Part shown: in pieces, positions 8,386-16,087 of the stretch | How the letters are laid out: each line of letters begins with the position of its first letter | How positions within the stretch are numbered: the first letter of the stretch is position 1 | Source of the DNA: CAVYPR01 sp052145775 | GTDB lineage: Bacteria > Actinomycetota > Acidimicrobiia > Acidimicrobiales > RAAP-2 | DNA length: 21,378 nucleotides | Direction of reading: 5' to 3' | Assembly (NCBI GenBank): GCA_052145775.1 | Contig: JBKQNY010000008.1 | Coordinates: 1 to 21,378 of the forward strand | Program-made: the position numbers and the translations under genes | Notes under the pieces: model-generated | Database searches by the model: none | Seen by the model: only the letters and a program-made list of their open reading frames with translations | Told to the model about the DNA's origin: nothing

Positions 8386-10554
8386 TCAGTCGTGGGAGAA
8401 GCGGACCTCGGGGAGGAGGCGGGCGAGCCATCGGGGTCGCCACCAGGCGGCGTGGCCGGTGAGCCGCAACAGCACCGGCAGGAGGAGCAGGCGCACCAGC
8501 AGGGCGTCGAGCAGGACGGCGATGCCGAGGATGACGCCCATCTCCTTGGGCGGGAGCGGACCCGAGAGGGCGAACGTGAAGAACACGGCCACCATGACCG
8601 CCGCGGCGGCGAAGATCACCCTCCCCGAGTGGGCGACCCCGCTGACCATGGCGTCGTGGGGGTTCCCGGTCCGTTCGTAGTGCTCCTTTGCGCTGGAGAG
8701 CAGGAACACCGTGTAGTCCATCGAGATGGCGAAGATCATGGCGAAGAAGAACACCGGCGCCCAGGCGTCGAGGAACCCCTGGGGCTCGAACCCCAGCAGG
8801 CTGTGGAACCAACCGTCCTGGAAGACGAGGCGAGCCACCCCGAAGGCGGCACCGGTCCCGAGCAGGCTCGTGACCACTCCCAACGCGGCGATGAGCGGCG
8901 CCCCGAGGGCGAGCACCAGCAGCACGAAGCCGAGGAGCAATACCAGGCCGATGACCTCGGGGGCCTTTCCCACCAGCAGCACCTGAAGGTCGTGGTCCTC
9001 GGCCGCCGCCCCTCCCACCAGCGAGCCAGGCGGGAGCGTCGCCCGCAGCCGGTCGATGGTGGAGCCGGTCGCCGACGAGGAAGGGTCGGTCCGAGGCACC
9101 GCGTCGAGGAGGACGTAGCCGCCTGACCGCTGCGCGGGCAGTACGGCGGCGATGCCGGGGTCGTGGGCCAGCACATCCGTCGCCCGGGCCGCCACCGGCG
9201 GCGCGGTGATGACTTGGAGCTCTCCCGGGGCTCCTGGCCCGAAGGCCGACTGGACCAGGTCGTAGCCGACCCGGGCCGACGAGGCCGCGGGGACCACCCG
9301 GATCGACGGCATGGCCGTGCGCAGGCCGATGACCGGTGCGGCCAGCACCACCAGGGCCGCGACGGCCACCGTCCCGTAGAGAAGTGGCCGTCGCCAGAGG
9401 CGCTCGCCCCAGCTGGCGAAGCGGGCCGAGCGGTGCTCGCCCGAGTGCACCCAGGGAAGGGCCCAGCTGTCGACGCGGTCCCCGAGTGCCCCGAGGACGG
9501 CGGGCAGCAGGGTGAGAGTGGCCCCCAGCACGAAGCCCACCGCCAGCATGATGCCGGCCGCCATGGACTGGACGGCGGGCGAGGGCACGAGCAGGACGGT
9601 CGAGAGGGCCACCAGGACCGTGACGCCGGAGAAGAGCACCGCCTTTCCGGCCGTGTCCATCGTCTCGGCCACCGACTCGCCGACCTCTCGCCGGCGGCCG
9701 AAATGGGCGCCGCGGAACCGCACCACCACGAAGAGCGCGTAGTCGATGCCGAGGGCCAAGGCGAACATGAGGGCGAAGTTCATGGCCCAAATCGAGACGG
9801 GCGCCACCCTCGTGAGCAGGTCGAGAAGCCCCGCCGCGCTGACGAGGCCCACCAGGGTGAGCAGGAGTGGCAGCCCGGCCGCCACCAGCGAGCCGAAGGC
9901 GAGGAGGAGGATGGCGAGGGTCACCGGCCACGAGAACAGCTCCGAGCGGAGCATCGCGGTTCGGTTGGCCGTGTTGAAGTCGGACCACAGCACCGAGGCC
10001 CCGGTGGCGGCCACCGTGACGCCGTGCCCGCTCAGGTCCCGGAGCGGGCCCTGGAGGGCGTCGGCCGCCCGGACCATCTGCTCGGGGCTGGCGCCGGCGC
10101 CACCGAGGATCACCGCCGTGCGGCCGTCGGCACTCACCGAGACCCCAGGCCGAGGCGGCACGACCGCAGAGATCCTGGGGTCCGCGGCAAGCAGTCGCTC
10201 AGCCCTGGCGATCACGGCGGCGACCGGCTGGGAGGAGACCGGGCGATCCGCGTGCACCACCACCTCGATCGCCGAGCTGGCCTGTCCGCCGAAGTGCTGC
10301 TGGGCGAGCGTTCGCACCTCGACCGACTGCGAGCCGTCGGCCTGCCACCCGGCCCCACTCAACGATCGCTCCACCGCGGGGGCGAAGACCGCGAACCCCA
10401 CGGCCACGACCGCCCACCCGACGAACACCACTCGGCGATGGGCGGCTGCCCAGCGACCCAGGCGACCCACCGGCCCCCACCGCCGCGGAGGGAGAGCCGT
10501 CCTCCCGGTGGACGGTCGTGACGCGGGCTCAGTCTGGGGCACGGAGATGACCAT
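8386..10554 (-). CDS. MMPL/RND-family membrane transporter
   Basis: 722 residues from the ATG at 10554. One transmembrane segment near 45-60 is followed by an extracytoplasmic loop of about 150 residues and a bundle of membrane helices. The same plan repeats in the second half, as in MMPL proteins. The family's GxDY proton-relay motifs appear as GIDYALF (about 269) and SMDYTVF (about 611). It is a proton-driven exporter of lipids or other hydrophobic compounds; the cargo is unknown. A GTG at 10563 would add three residues but lies inside the TATAGT box, so the ATG, seven bases after that box, is the likely leaderless start. The adjacent palindrome links it to the sulfur-responsive regulator at 12627. 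Confidence 0.93.
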   Translation of the reverse strand: MVISVPQTEPASRPSTGRTALPPRRWGPVGRLGRWAAAHRRVVFVGWAVVAVGFAVFAPAVERSLSGAGWQADGSQSVEVRTLAQQHFGGQASSAIEVVVHADRPVSSQPVAAVIARAERLLAADPRISAVVPPRPGVSVSADGRTAVILGGAGASPEQMVRAADALQGPLRDLSGHGVTVAATGASVLWSDFNTANRTAMLRSELFSWPVTLAILLLAFGSLVAAGLPLLLTLVGLVSAAGLLDLLTRVAPVSIWAMNFALMFALALGIDYALFVVVRFRGAHFGRRREVGESVAETMDTAGKAVLFSGVTVLVALSTVLLVPSPAVQSMAAGIMLAVGFVLGATLTLLPAVLGALGDRVDSWALPWVHSGEHRSARFASWGERLWRRPLLYGTVAVAALVVLAAPVIGLRTAMPSIRVVPAASSARVGYDLVQSAFGPGAPGELQVITAPPVAARATDVLAHDPGIAAVLPAQRSGGYVLLDAVPRTDPSSSATGSTIDRLRATLPPGSLVGGAAAEDHDLQVLLVGKAPEVIGLVLLLGFVLLVLALGAPLIAALGVVTSLLGTGAAFGVARLVFQDGWFHSLLGFEPQGFLDAWAPVFFFAMIFAISMDYTVFLLSSAKEHYERTGNPHDAMVSGVAHSGRVIFAAAAVMVAVFFTFALSGPLPPKEMGVILGIAVLLDALLVRLLLLPVLLRLTGHAAWWRPRWLARLLPEVRFSHD

Positions 10555-10561
10555 GGCGACC

Positions 10562-10567
10562 ACTATA
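10562..10567 (-). promoter_or_regulatory. -10 box of the MMPL gene
   Basis: TATAGT on the minus strand, seven bases before the ATG at 10554, with no ribosome binding site between. Transcription would begin at or one base before the ATG, giving a leaderless message. Confidence 0.65.
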
Positions 10568-10569
10568 CA

Positions 10570-10585
10570 ATACCCCGTAGGGTAT
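10570..10585. promoter_or_regulatory. CsoR/CstR-type operator, copy 1
   Basis: Perfect palindrome ATACCC-CGTA-GGGTAT. On the minus strand the wider context is GTATACCC-N4-GGGTATTG. It sits two bases upstream of the TATAGT box, in the -10/-35 spacer where a repressor would block polymerase. Its 6-4-6 layout matches the known style of CstR-type operators and the second copy at 11422-11437. Confidence 0.75.
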
Positions 10586-10685
10586 ACGCCCAGCAGCGCG
10601 GCACCCGCCGTCCCGGGAGGCGGATACGGCCAACAACGGCGGCGTCGTGACCGACGCGGGGACCCCGGCCAGGCGGTGCGGGACC

Positions 10686-11363
10686 TCAGTGCGGGGGGGC
10701 GGCCCTCCCGATGACGTGGGGCGCCACCGGGAGGGGCACCCGCCGGGGCACGAAGTCGAACCTCCGCAGGCCGGTGATGGCGAACCCGGCGGCGGCGATG
10801 GCCCCCAGCGTGTCACGGTTGGGATGGCACCCCCCAGCCACCCACGACCACGGCCGGTCGACGAGGTCCTGGCGACGGGCTGCTCGACCACCCTCGGCAC
10901 GGACGTGCTCGTAGAAGCGGAGCTCGCCTCCGGGTGCAAGGACCCGTGCCGCCTCCAAGAGGGCCGCGCCGGGGGAACTGACGGTGCACAGCACGAGGGA
11001 GAAGACGACGGCATCGGCCCATCCGCCGGCCAGGGGAAGGGCGGACGCGTGCCCGGCGACCGGATGAGCGGCGACCGGCGAGTCCCTCGCCGCCCGCTCA
11101 GCCAGCCGGAGCAGGAAGCGTTCCGGCTCCACGGCCACCACCTGGTGCACCGACGGCGGGTAGTAGCCGAAGTTGGTGCCCGGCCCGGCACCCACCTCCA
11201 CCACCCGCCCGCCGAGGCCATCCAGCAGCTCCCGACGATGGTCGGCCGCTCCGGCCGCCTCGCCCGAGGCCGCCAAGCGCGAGTACACCCGGGCAAACAG
11301 CGGGTGATGGACGCGCCCCGCGTCGTCCGCTCCCGCGCCTCTTCCCCATTGGTGTCCGGTCAC
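10686..11363 (-). CDS. Class I SAM methyltransferase, METTL7/thiol methyltransferase-like
   Basis: 225 residues. Motif I VEVGAGPGTNF at 55-65 is followed by YYPP, and FSLVLCTV is at 121-128. VLAPGG and an EHV at 152-154 follow, then PW, GC and PHV segments in the C-terminal part. From memory this order and spacing parallel METTL7A/B, the alkyl-thiol and sulfide methyltransferases of animals. General UbiE-type methyltransferases share motif I only. SAM-dependent methylation of sulfide or a thiol would fit a sulfur island, but the substrate is inferred. The GTG start has GAGG about ten bases upstream. It shares the divergent region 11364-11470, including operator copy 2, with the dioxygenase fusion. 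No clear -10 box was found on its own strand. Confidence 0.8.
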   Translation of the reverse strand: MTGHQWGRGAGADDAGRVHHPLFARVYSRLAASGEAAGAADHRRELLDGLGGRVVEVGAGPGTNFGYYPPSVHQVVAVEPERFLLRLAERAARDSPVAAHPVAGHASALPLAGGWADAVVFSLVLCTVSSPGAALLEAARVLAPGGELRFYEHVRAEGGRAARRQDLVDRPWSWVAGGCHPNRDTLGAIAAAGFAITGLRRFDFVPRRVPLPVAPHVIGRAAPPH

Positions 11364-11421
11364 AGTCCGCGATCCTCACACACAGCTACCCGCTCGGCGC
11401 CCCCGGGGAGCGCACCGCTCA

Positions 11422-11437
11422 GTACCCTGGGGGGTAT
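11422..11437. promoter_or_regulatory. CsoR/CstR-type operator, copy 2
   Basis: GTACCC-TGGG-GGGTAT, one base short of a perfect 6-4-6 palindrome. Read on the minus strand it is TTATACCC-N4-GGGTACTG, matching copy 1 at nearly all positions outside the spacer. It overlaps the TATAAT box of the plus-strand operon and lies 58 bases before the minus-strand methyltransferase start, so one site could govern both directions. Confidence 0.75.
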
Positions 11438-11440
11438 AAT
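11435..11440 (+). promoter_or_regulatory. -10 box of the dioxygenase-regulator operon
   Basis: A perfect TATAAT whose first three bases are the last three of the operator. It would give a transcript start near 11447 and a leader of about 24 bases before the ATG at 11471. Confidence 0.7.
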
Positions 11441-11470
11441 GGCCGCTCCGACGAGGACGAGGGACGACGA

Positions 11471-12574
11471 ATGGGCGACGAGGGAACTGCGAGGTCGATG
11501 ATCACCGCCGACCAGCTGGCCGAGCGGCTCGGCACCGAGGGGGCACCGGTGGTGGTCGACGTCCGCGAGCACGAGGAGTTCGCTGGCTGGTCGATCGCCG
11601 GCTCCCGCAACATCCCCCTCGCCGAACTTGGGGCCCGCTGCGGTGAGGTGGATCCCGGGCGCGAGGTGGTGGTGCTGTGCGCCACCGGTGAGCGGTCGAA
11701 GCGGGCGGTGGCGACGCTCGAATCGGCGGGGATCGCCGCCTCTGAGCTCCTCGGCGGCATGGCTGCCTGGGCCTCGGTCTACGACACGGCCACCGTCGAC
11801 CTCGGGACGGCCGAGGTGGTCCAGGTCCGCCGGAGGGGGAAGGGCTGCCTCTCCTATCTGATCGGATCGGGTGCGGAGGCTTTCGCGGTCGACCCATCCG
11901 TAGAGACCGACCGCTACCTGGCCGAGGCCGAGAGGTGCGGGTGGCGCATCACCCGGGTCTTCGACACGCATCTCCACGCCGACCACGTGAGCGGGGCGCG
12001 CACCTTGGCCAAGGCCGCCGGCGCCTCGCTCCACCTGAACCCGGCCGATGCCTTCGAGTTCGACTTCGAGCCGCTCGGCGACGGGGACCGGTTCGAGCTG
12101 GGCGGTGGCGTCCACGTCGGCGTCACGGCCGTCGCGACCCCGGGCCACACCAGGGGCTCGACCGTCTACGACGTGGGAGGGATGGCGGTGCTCACCGGCG
12201 ACACCCTGTTCGTCGACGGGGTGGGCCGCCCCGACCTGGCCGAGCGGGCCGAGGAGTTCGCCCGCGAGCTCCACCGGTCGCTGCACGCCAAGGTGCTGAC
12301 CCTGCCGGCCGACGCGCTGGTGCTCCCCGGCCACTACGGCGGGACGGTCGAGGTCCGGCCGTCGGTGCCGGTGGCGGCCCCCCTCGGCGTCCTCCGCCGC
12401 ACGCTGGCGCCGCTCTCGTGGGACGAGGAGGCGTTCGTCGGGTGGGCGGCCCACCGGGCGACGCCGCGCCCGCCCCACTACGCCGAGATCATCGCCGTCA
12501 ACACCGGCCGGGCGACCGCCGGTCCCGAGGAGAGCCGGCGGCTCGAGATGGGGCCCAACCGGTGCGCGGCGTGA
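11471..12574 (+). CDS. Rhodanese-persulfide dioxygenase fusion (ETHE1-like)
   Basis: 367 residues in two domains. The rhodanese domain (about 10-105) has active-site C70 in LCATGERS. The metallo-beta-lactamase domain (about 112-340) has THLHADH at 166-172, PGH at 224-226, GDTLFVDGVGRPDL from 243 and LPGHY at 285-289. These supply the single-iron ligands of persulfide dioxygenases: H167, H169, H226, D244 and others. The GDTLF...GRPDL signature separates them from hydrolytic beta-lactamases and glyoxalase II. Rhodanese would load or transfer sulfane sulfur, and the dioxygenase would oxidise a low-molecular-weight persulfide to sulfite. The rhodanese is N-terminal, unlike staphylococcal CstB, where the dioxygenase comes first. 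The promoter overlaps operator copy 2, and the regulator follows 52 bases downstream. The ATG at 11471 has a weak ribosome binding site; an ATG at 11498 is possible. Confidence 0.92.
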   Translation: MGDEGTARSMITADQLAERLGTEGAPVVVDVREHEEFAGWSIAGSRNIPLAELGARCGEVDPGREVVVLCATGERSKRAVATLESAGIAASELLGGMAAWASVYDTATVDLGTAEVVQVRRRGKGCLSYLIGSGAEAFAVDPSVETDRYLAEAERCGWRITRVFDTHLHADHVSGARTLAKAAGASLHLNPADAFEFDFEPLGDGDRFELGGGVHVGVTAVATPGHTRGSTVYDVGGMAVLTGDTLFVDGVGRPDLAERAEEFARELHRSLHAKVLTLPADALVLPGHYGGTVEVRPSVPVAAPLGVLRRTLAPLSWDEEAFVGWAAHRATPRPPHYAEIIAVNTGRATAGPEESRRLEMGPNRCAA

Positions 12575-12615
12575 GGCGGGCCGTGCGAGGGCGTCGGCCC
12601 ATGCGGCGCCGAGAG

Positions 12616-12621
12616 AGGAGG
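12616..12621 (+). promoter_or_regulatory. Ribosome binding site of the CsoR-family regulator
   Basis: AGGAGG five bases before the ATG at 12627. It favours that ATG over the GTG directly before it at 12624. Confidence 0.6.
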
Positions 12622-12626
12622 CGGTG

Positions 12627-12896
12627 ATGGAGCTCCCGGTGGAGGTGGTCGACGACGTCCGCAAGAGGTTGCGGCGGGTGGCCGGCCAGGTCCAGGGGGT
12701 CGAGCGCATGCTGGAGGAGGGCCGCGAGTGCCGCGAGGTGCTGGCCCAGCTCTCGGCGGCCACCAGGGCCCTCGAGCAGGCGGGGTTCAAGCTGGTTGCT
12801 TCGGGGCTCACCTACTGCATCGAGCACCCCGCCGAGGCGGCCGCCGACGGCTACGCCCTGGCCGAGGTGGAGCGCATGTTCATGAAGCTGGCGTGA
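12627..12896 (+). CDS. CsoR-family repressor, CstR-like persulfide sensor
   Basis: 89 residues, all-helical CsoR/RcnR family: RKRLRRVAGQVQGVERML near the N-terminus is the DNA-contacting helix. Conserved cysteines are C35 (in RECREVL) and C64 (in LTYC), 29 apart as in CsoR. The histidine that completes the copper site in CsoR, four before the second cysteine, is glycine here (G60), so Cu(I) sensing is unlikely. CstR has the same cysteine pair without the histidine and senses persulfides by cross-linking the two cysteines. It follows the dioxygenase fusion in one operon and should repress itself through the site at 11422-11437. Its end converges on lysS with only ten bases between the stop codons. 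Confidence 0.9.
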   Translation: MELPVEVVDDVRKRLRRVAGQVQGVERMLEEGRECREVLAQLSAATRALEQAGFKLVASGLTYCIEHPAEAAADGYALAEVERMFMKLA

Positions 12897-12906
12897 GCCG
12901 CGGCAC

Positions 12907-14316
12907 CTAGGGCCGCTCGGGCCGCAGGGTCGGGAAGGCGATGACCTCTCGGATGTTGGAGACGTCGGCGAACAGCATGGCCAGCCGGTCGACGCCGAGG
13001 CCGAGGCCGGCGGTGGGGGGCAGGCCGTACTCGAGGGCCCGCAGGTACTCCTCGTCCACCTCGTTGGCCTCCTCGTCGCCGGCGGCACGGGCCGCGGCCT
13101 GCTCCTCGAACCGGGCCCGCTGGTCGTCGGGGTCGATCAGCTCGGTGAAGGCGTTGCCGAGCTCGCGCCCGGCCACGACCGGCTCGAACCGCTCGACCAG
13201 GTCCGCGTCATCGCGGTGGCGCCGGGCCAGGGGGGAGACCTCGGCCGGGTAGTCCATCACGAAGACGGGGTCCCACAGCTCGGTCTCGGTCGTCTTCTCG
13301 TAGATCTCGAGCAGGAGCTTCCCCGGCCCCCAGCCGTCTTCGACCGGCACCCCGTGCGCCCCGGCGACCCGGCGCAGCTCGACCACCGGGGTGTGGACGT
13401 CGACCGACTCGCCGATGCGCTCGCCGATGAGCTCGGCCAGGGTGGCGCGACGCCACGGCGTGGCCAGGGGGAGGGGGCGGCCCTGGTAGGTGAGGTGGTC
13501 GGTGCCGAGCAGGTCCCGGGCGAGTCCGGCCACCAGCTCCTCGAAGAGGACCATCAGGTCGTGGTAGTCGGCGTAGGCCTGGTAGAGCTCGAGGGTGGTG
13601 AATTCGGGGTTGTGGCGGGGCGAGAGCCCCTCGTTGCGGAAGAGCCGCCCGATCTCCATCACCTTTTCGAACCCCCCGACCACCAGCCGCTTCAAGAACA
13701 GCTCGGGGGCGATGCGCAGGTAGAGGTCCGCGTCGAGCGCCTGGTGGTAGGTGACGAAGGGCCGGGCGGCCGCCCCGCCGGCCACGGCGTGGAGGATCGG
13801 CGTCTCGACCTCGACGAACCCCTGCTCCCAGAGGCGCTCGCGCAGGCGGCGGACCAGCGCGCTGCGCAGGAGGAGGATCTCCCGGCTGCGCTCGTTGGCC
13901 CACAGGTCGACCTCGCGCTGGCGGTAGCGGGTCTCCACGTCCGAGACGCCGCGCCACTTGTCGCCGAAGTTGCGCCTGGCCTCGGCCAGGAGCACCCAGT
14001 CGGCCACCTTCACCGAGAGCTCGCCGCGCTTGGTCCGCACCACCTCGCCCCGGGCCCCGATCCAGTCGCCCAGGTTGAGCCGGGTGATGCCCTCGAAGTC
14101 GGCGGTCACCTTCTCCAGCGCGAACAGCTGCACCGCCCCCGTCGAGTCGCGCAACTCGGCGAAGGCCAGGCGGCCCTGGGGCCGTGACAGCATCACCCGC
14201 CCGGCCACCGAGACCTCGTCCCCCGACTCCTCCCCGGGGCCGAGCGCACCCCAGCGCGCCGCCACCTCCCCGGCGCCGATGGTCCGCTCGAAGCGGTAGG
14301 GGACCTGGCGGCTCAA
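12907..14316 (-). CDS. lysS: Lysyl-tRNA synthetase, class II
   Basis: 469 residues from a TTG start. An N-terminal OB-fold anticodon-binding domain (about 30-110, VAGRVMLSRPQGRLAF) precedes the class II core. Motif 1 is around VEVETPIL (168-175), motif 2 is RLFRNEGLSPRHNPEF (224-239) and motif 3 is GLGLGVDRLAML near the C-terminus. It charges lysine onto its tRNA. At 469 residues it is somewhat shorter than E. coli LysRS (about 505), lacking the N-terminal helices. TTG is chosen because it overlaps the coaX stop as TTGA and has GGAG six bases upstream. An in-frame upstream extension runs through coaX and is not credible. It is the last gene of the cofactor operon. Confidence 0.96.
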   Translation of the reverse strand: MSRQVPYRFERTIGAGEVAARWGALGPGEESGDEVSVAGRVMLSRPQGRLAFAELRDSTGAVQLFALEKVTADFEGITRLNLGDWIGARGEVVRTKRGELSVKVADWVLLAEARRNFGDKWRGVSDVETRYRQREVDLWANERSREILLLRSALVRRLRERLWEQGFVEVETPILHAVAGGAAARPFVTYHQALDADLYLRIAPELFLKRLVVGGFEKVMEIGRLFRNEGLSPRHNPEFTTLELYQAYADYHDLMVLFEELVAGLARDLLGTDHLTYQGRPLPLATPWRRATLAELIGERIGESVDVHTPVVELRRVAGAHGVPVEDGWGPGKLLLEIYEKTTETELWDPVFVMDYPAEVSPLARRHRDDADLVERFEPVVAGRELGNAFTELIDPDDQRARFEEQAAARAAGDEEANEVDEEYLRALEYGLPPTAGLGLGVDRLAMLFADVSNIREVIAFPTLRPERP

Positions 14317-15164
14317 CGCTGGCTCCGGGTGTTGCGCTCGAAGACGATCCGCAGCCCGTGCAGGGTGAGCCACGGCTCCACGTGCTCGACCAGCTCGCAG
14401 TGGGGGGCCACCATCTCGCTCAGGCCGCCGGTGGCCACCACCGTCGAGGGCCCGAGCTCGGCCACGAACCGACGGCAGATCCCGTCGACCTGGGCGGCGA
14501 ACCCGTAGAGGGCCCCGGACTGGATCGACTCGACGGTGGAGCGGGCGATGACGTCGCGCGGCGGCACCAGCTCGACCGGCCGCAGGGCCGCGGCGTGCTG
14601 GAAGAGGGCCTCGAGGCTGATGGCCACCCCGGGCGTGATGGCCCCGCCCAGGTACTCGCCGTCGGGCGAGATGGCGTCGAAGGTCGTGGCCGTGCCGAGG
14701 TCGACGACGACGCAGGGCCCGCCGTAGAGGTCGAAGGCGCCCACCGCGTTGGCCACGCGGTCGGCCCCGACCTCCTTGGGGTTGTCGTAGAGGATGGGCA
14801 TGCCGCTCTTCACCCCGGGTCCGAGCACCACGCAGGGCAGGTCGGCGAACCACCGGGAGGCCATCTGGCGGAGCCCGCCGGTCACCACCGGCACCGAGGA
14901 GCTGATGGCGATGCCGGTGACGCTGGCCGAGATGTCGAGCCCCTCGAGGTCGAGCAGCTGGGTGAGGAGGACCGCGTACTCGTCGGGCGTGCGGGTGGGG
15001 ACCGTCGACAGCCGCCAGTGGTGGGTGAGGCCGCGGCTCGGCTCATGCTCGGCCCCGATCCCGAACCCGGCGTCGCTCGGGGGCAGCGACTCCCCCTCGG
15101 CCGCCGTCAGCGCGTAGAGGCCGACGAGCGACTCGGTGTTGCCCACGTCGATGGCCAGCAGCAC
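14313..15164 (-). CDS. coaX: Type III pantothenate kinase
   Basis: 283 residues, slightly long for CoaX. The N-terminal phosphate-binding motif AIDVGNT is at about 4-10, then GADRVANAVGA, and DLGTATTFD is the second ASKHA-fold phosphate motif. GGAITPG follows. It phosphorylates pantothenate, the first step from vitamin B5 to CoA, directly using the product of panC upstream. The extra length is a loop after the N-terminal strand containing GFGIGAEHEPS. GTG at 15164 follows the nadC stop by two bases and has a GGAGGG-rich site in front. Its stop overlaps the lysS start. Confidence 0.95.
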   Translation of the reverse strand: MLLAIDVGNTESLVGLYALTAAEGESLPPSDAGFGIGAEHEPSRGLTHHWRLSTVPTRTPDEYAVLLTQLLDLEGLDISASVTGIAISSSVPVVTGGLRQMASRWFADLPCVVLGPGVKSGMPILYDNPKEVGADRVANAVGAFDLYGGPCVVVDLGTATTFDAISPDGEYLGGAITPGVAISLEALFQHAAALRPVELVPPRDVIARSTVESIQSGALYGFAAQVDGICRRFVAELGPSTVVATGGLSEMVAPHCELVEHVEPWLTLHGLRIVFERNTRSQR

Positions 15165-15166
15165 CC

Positions 15167-16087
15167 TCAGCCCTCCCCCTCCGGCCAGTGACCGGCGTCC
15201 GCGGCCACGAGGTCCAGCCCCATGTCGAGCACCGGCACCGAGTGGGTGAGGGCCCCGACCGAGATCACGTCCACGCCGGCCGCAGCGTAGGCCGCCACGG
15301 TGTCGAGGGTCACCCCGCCCGACACCTCGACCAGCACCCCGGCGCCCGCCGCCAGTCGGCGGGCCAGCGCCGTGCAGTCGGCCGCCTCGGACGGCGACAT
15401 GTTGTCGAGCAGGACGGCCGTCGCCCGGGCCCGGCAGGCCTCCTCCACCTGCTCGGGACGGTCGCACTCCACCTCGACCATGCGGCCCGGCCACAGGTCC
15501 CTGGCCCGGGCCACCGCCTCGGCGATCCCCACGCCGGCCAGGTGGTTGTCCTTCACCATGACGGCGTCGGAGAGGCTGGCCCGGTGGTTGCGGCCGCCCC
15601 CGGCCCGCACCGCGGCCTTCTCCAGCGCCCGCAGCCCGGGGGTGGTCTTGCGAGTGTCGAGGATGCGCACCGTGGGGTCGACGGCGGCCACCGCGTCGAC
15701 GAACCGCCGCGTGAGGGTGGCCACCCCCGAGAGGTGGCAGCAGAAGTTGAGGGCGGTCCGCTCGGCGGTGACGATCGACCGGAGCCGGCCCTCCACCTCG
15801 GCCACGACGTCGCCGGAGCCGACCGCCGACCCGTCGGGCCGGTGCCACGCCACCGACAGTCCGGGGTCGACGAGGGCGAACGCCTCCTCGGCGCACCGCT
15901 GGCCGGCCACGACCCCGGGGCCCCGGGCCACCAGGGCGAAACGCGCCGGGGCCCCGGCGGGCACCACCGCGGCGGACAGGTCCCCGAGCGGGAGCACGTC
16001 CTCGGCCAGGGCGAGCGCCACCGCCTCGCGCACCGCCACCTGCGGGGGGTGCACATCGAGGGGGGAGGCTGCACCGGGGCCGCTCAC
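15167..16087 (-). CDS. nadC: Nicotinate-nucleotide pyrophosphorylase (carboxylating)
   Basis: 306 residues, quinolinate phosphoribosyltransferase. ERTALN is at 109-114, DTRKTTPGLR at 144-153, GGGRNHR at 163-169 and KDNH at 179-182, together forming the quinolinate and PRPP site. A C-terminal SGGVTLDTV barrel strand follows. It converts quinolinate and PRPP to nicotinate mononucleotide, releasing CO2. The GTG start overlaps the nadB stop as GTGA, implying translational coupling between consecutive pathway steps, except that nadA is not next to them. Confidence 0.96.
   Translation of the reverse strand: MSGPGAASPLDVHPPQVAVREAVALALAEDVLPLGDLSAAVVPAGAPARFALVARGPGVVAGQRCAEEAFALVDPGLSVAWHRPDGSAVGSGDVVAEVEGRLRSIVTAERTALNFCCHLSGVATLTRRFVDAVAAVDPTVRILDTRKTTPGLRALEKAAVRAGGGRNHRASLSDAVMVKDNHLAGVGIAEAVARARDLWPGRMVEVECDRPEQVEEACRARATAVLLDNMSPSEAADCTALARRLAAGAGVLVEVSGGVTLDTVAAYAAAGVDVISVGALTHSVPVLDMGLDLVAADAGHWPEGEG

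Noticed and set aside
10555..10563. GTG at 10563 as the MMPL start
   Set aside because: It would fall inside the TATAGT promoter box; the ATG at 10554 fits the promoter spacing.
12627..12896. Calling the regulator a copper sensor (csoR)
   Set aside because: The histidine ligand position is glycine and no copper ATPase or chaperone gene is nearby.
12897..12916. Short GCGGC...GCCGC inverted repeat between the regulator and lysS as a terminator
   Set aside because: Only a 5-bp stem, overlapping the lysS stop codon, with no T-run; too weak to call.
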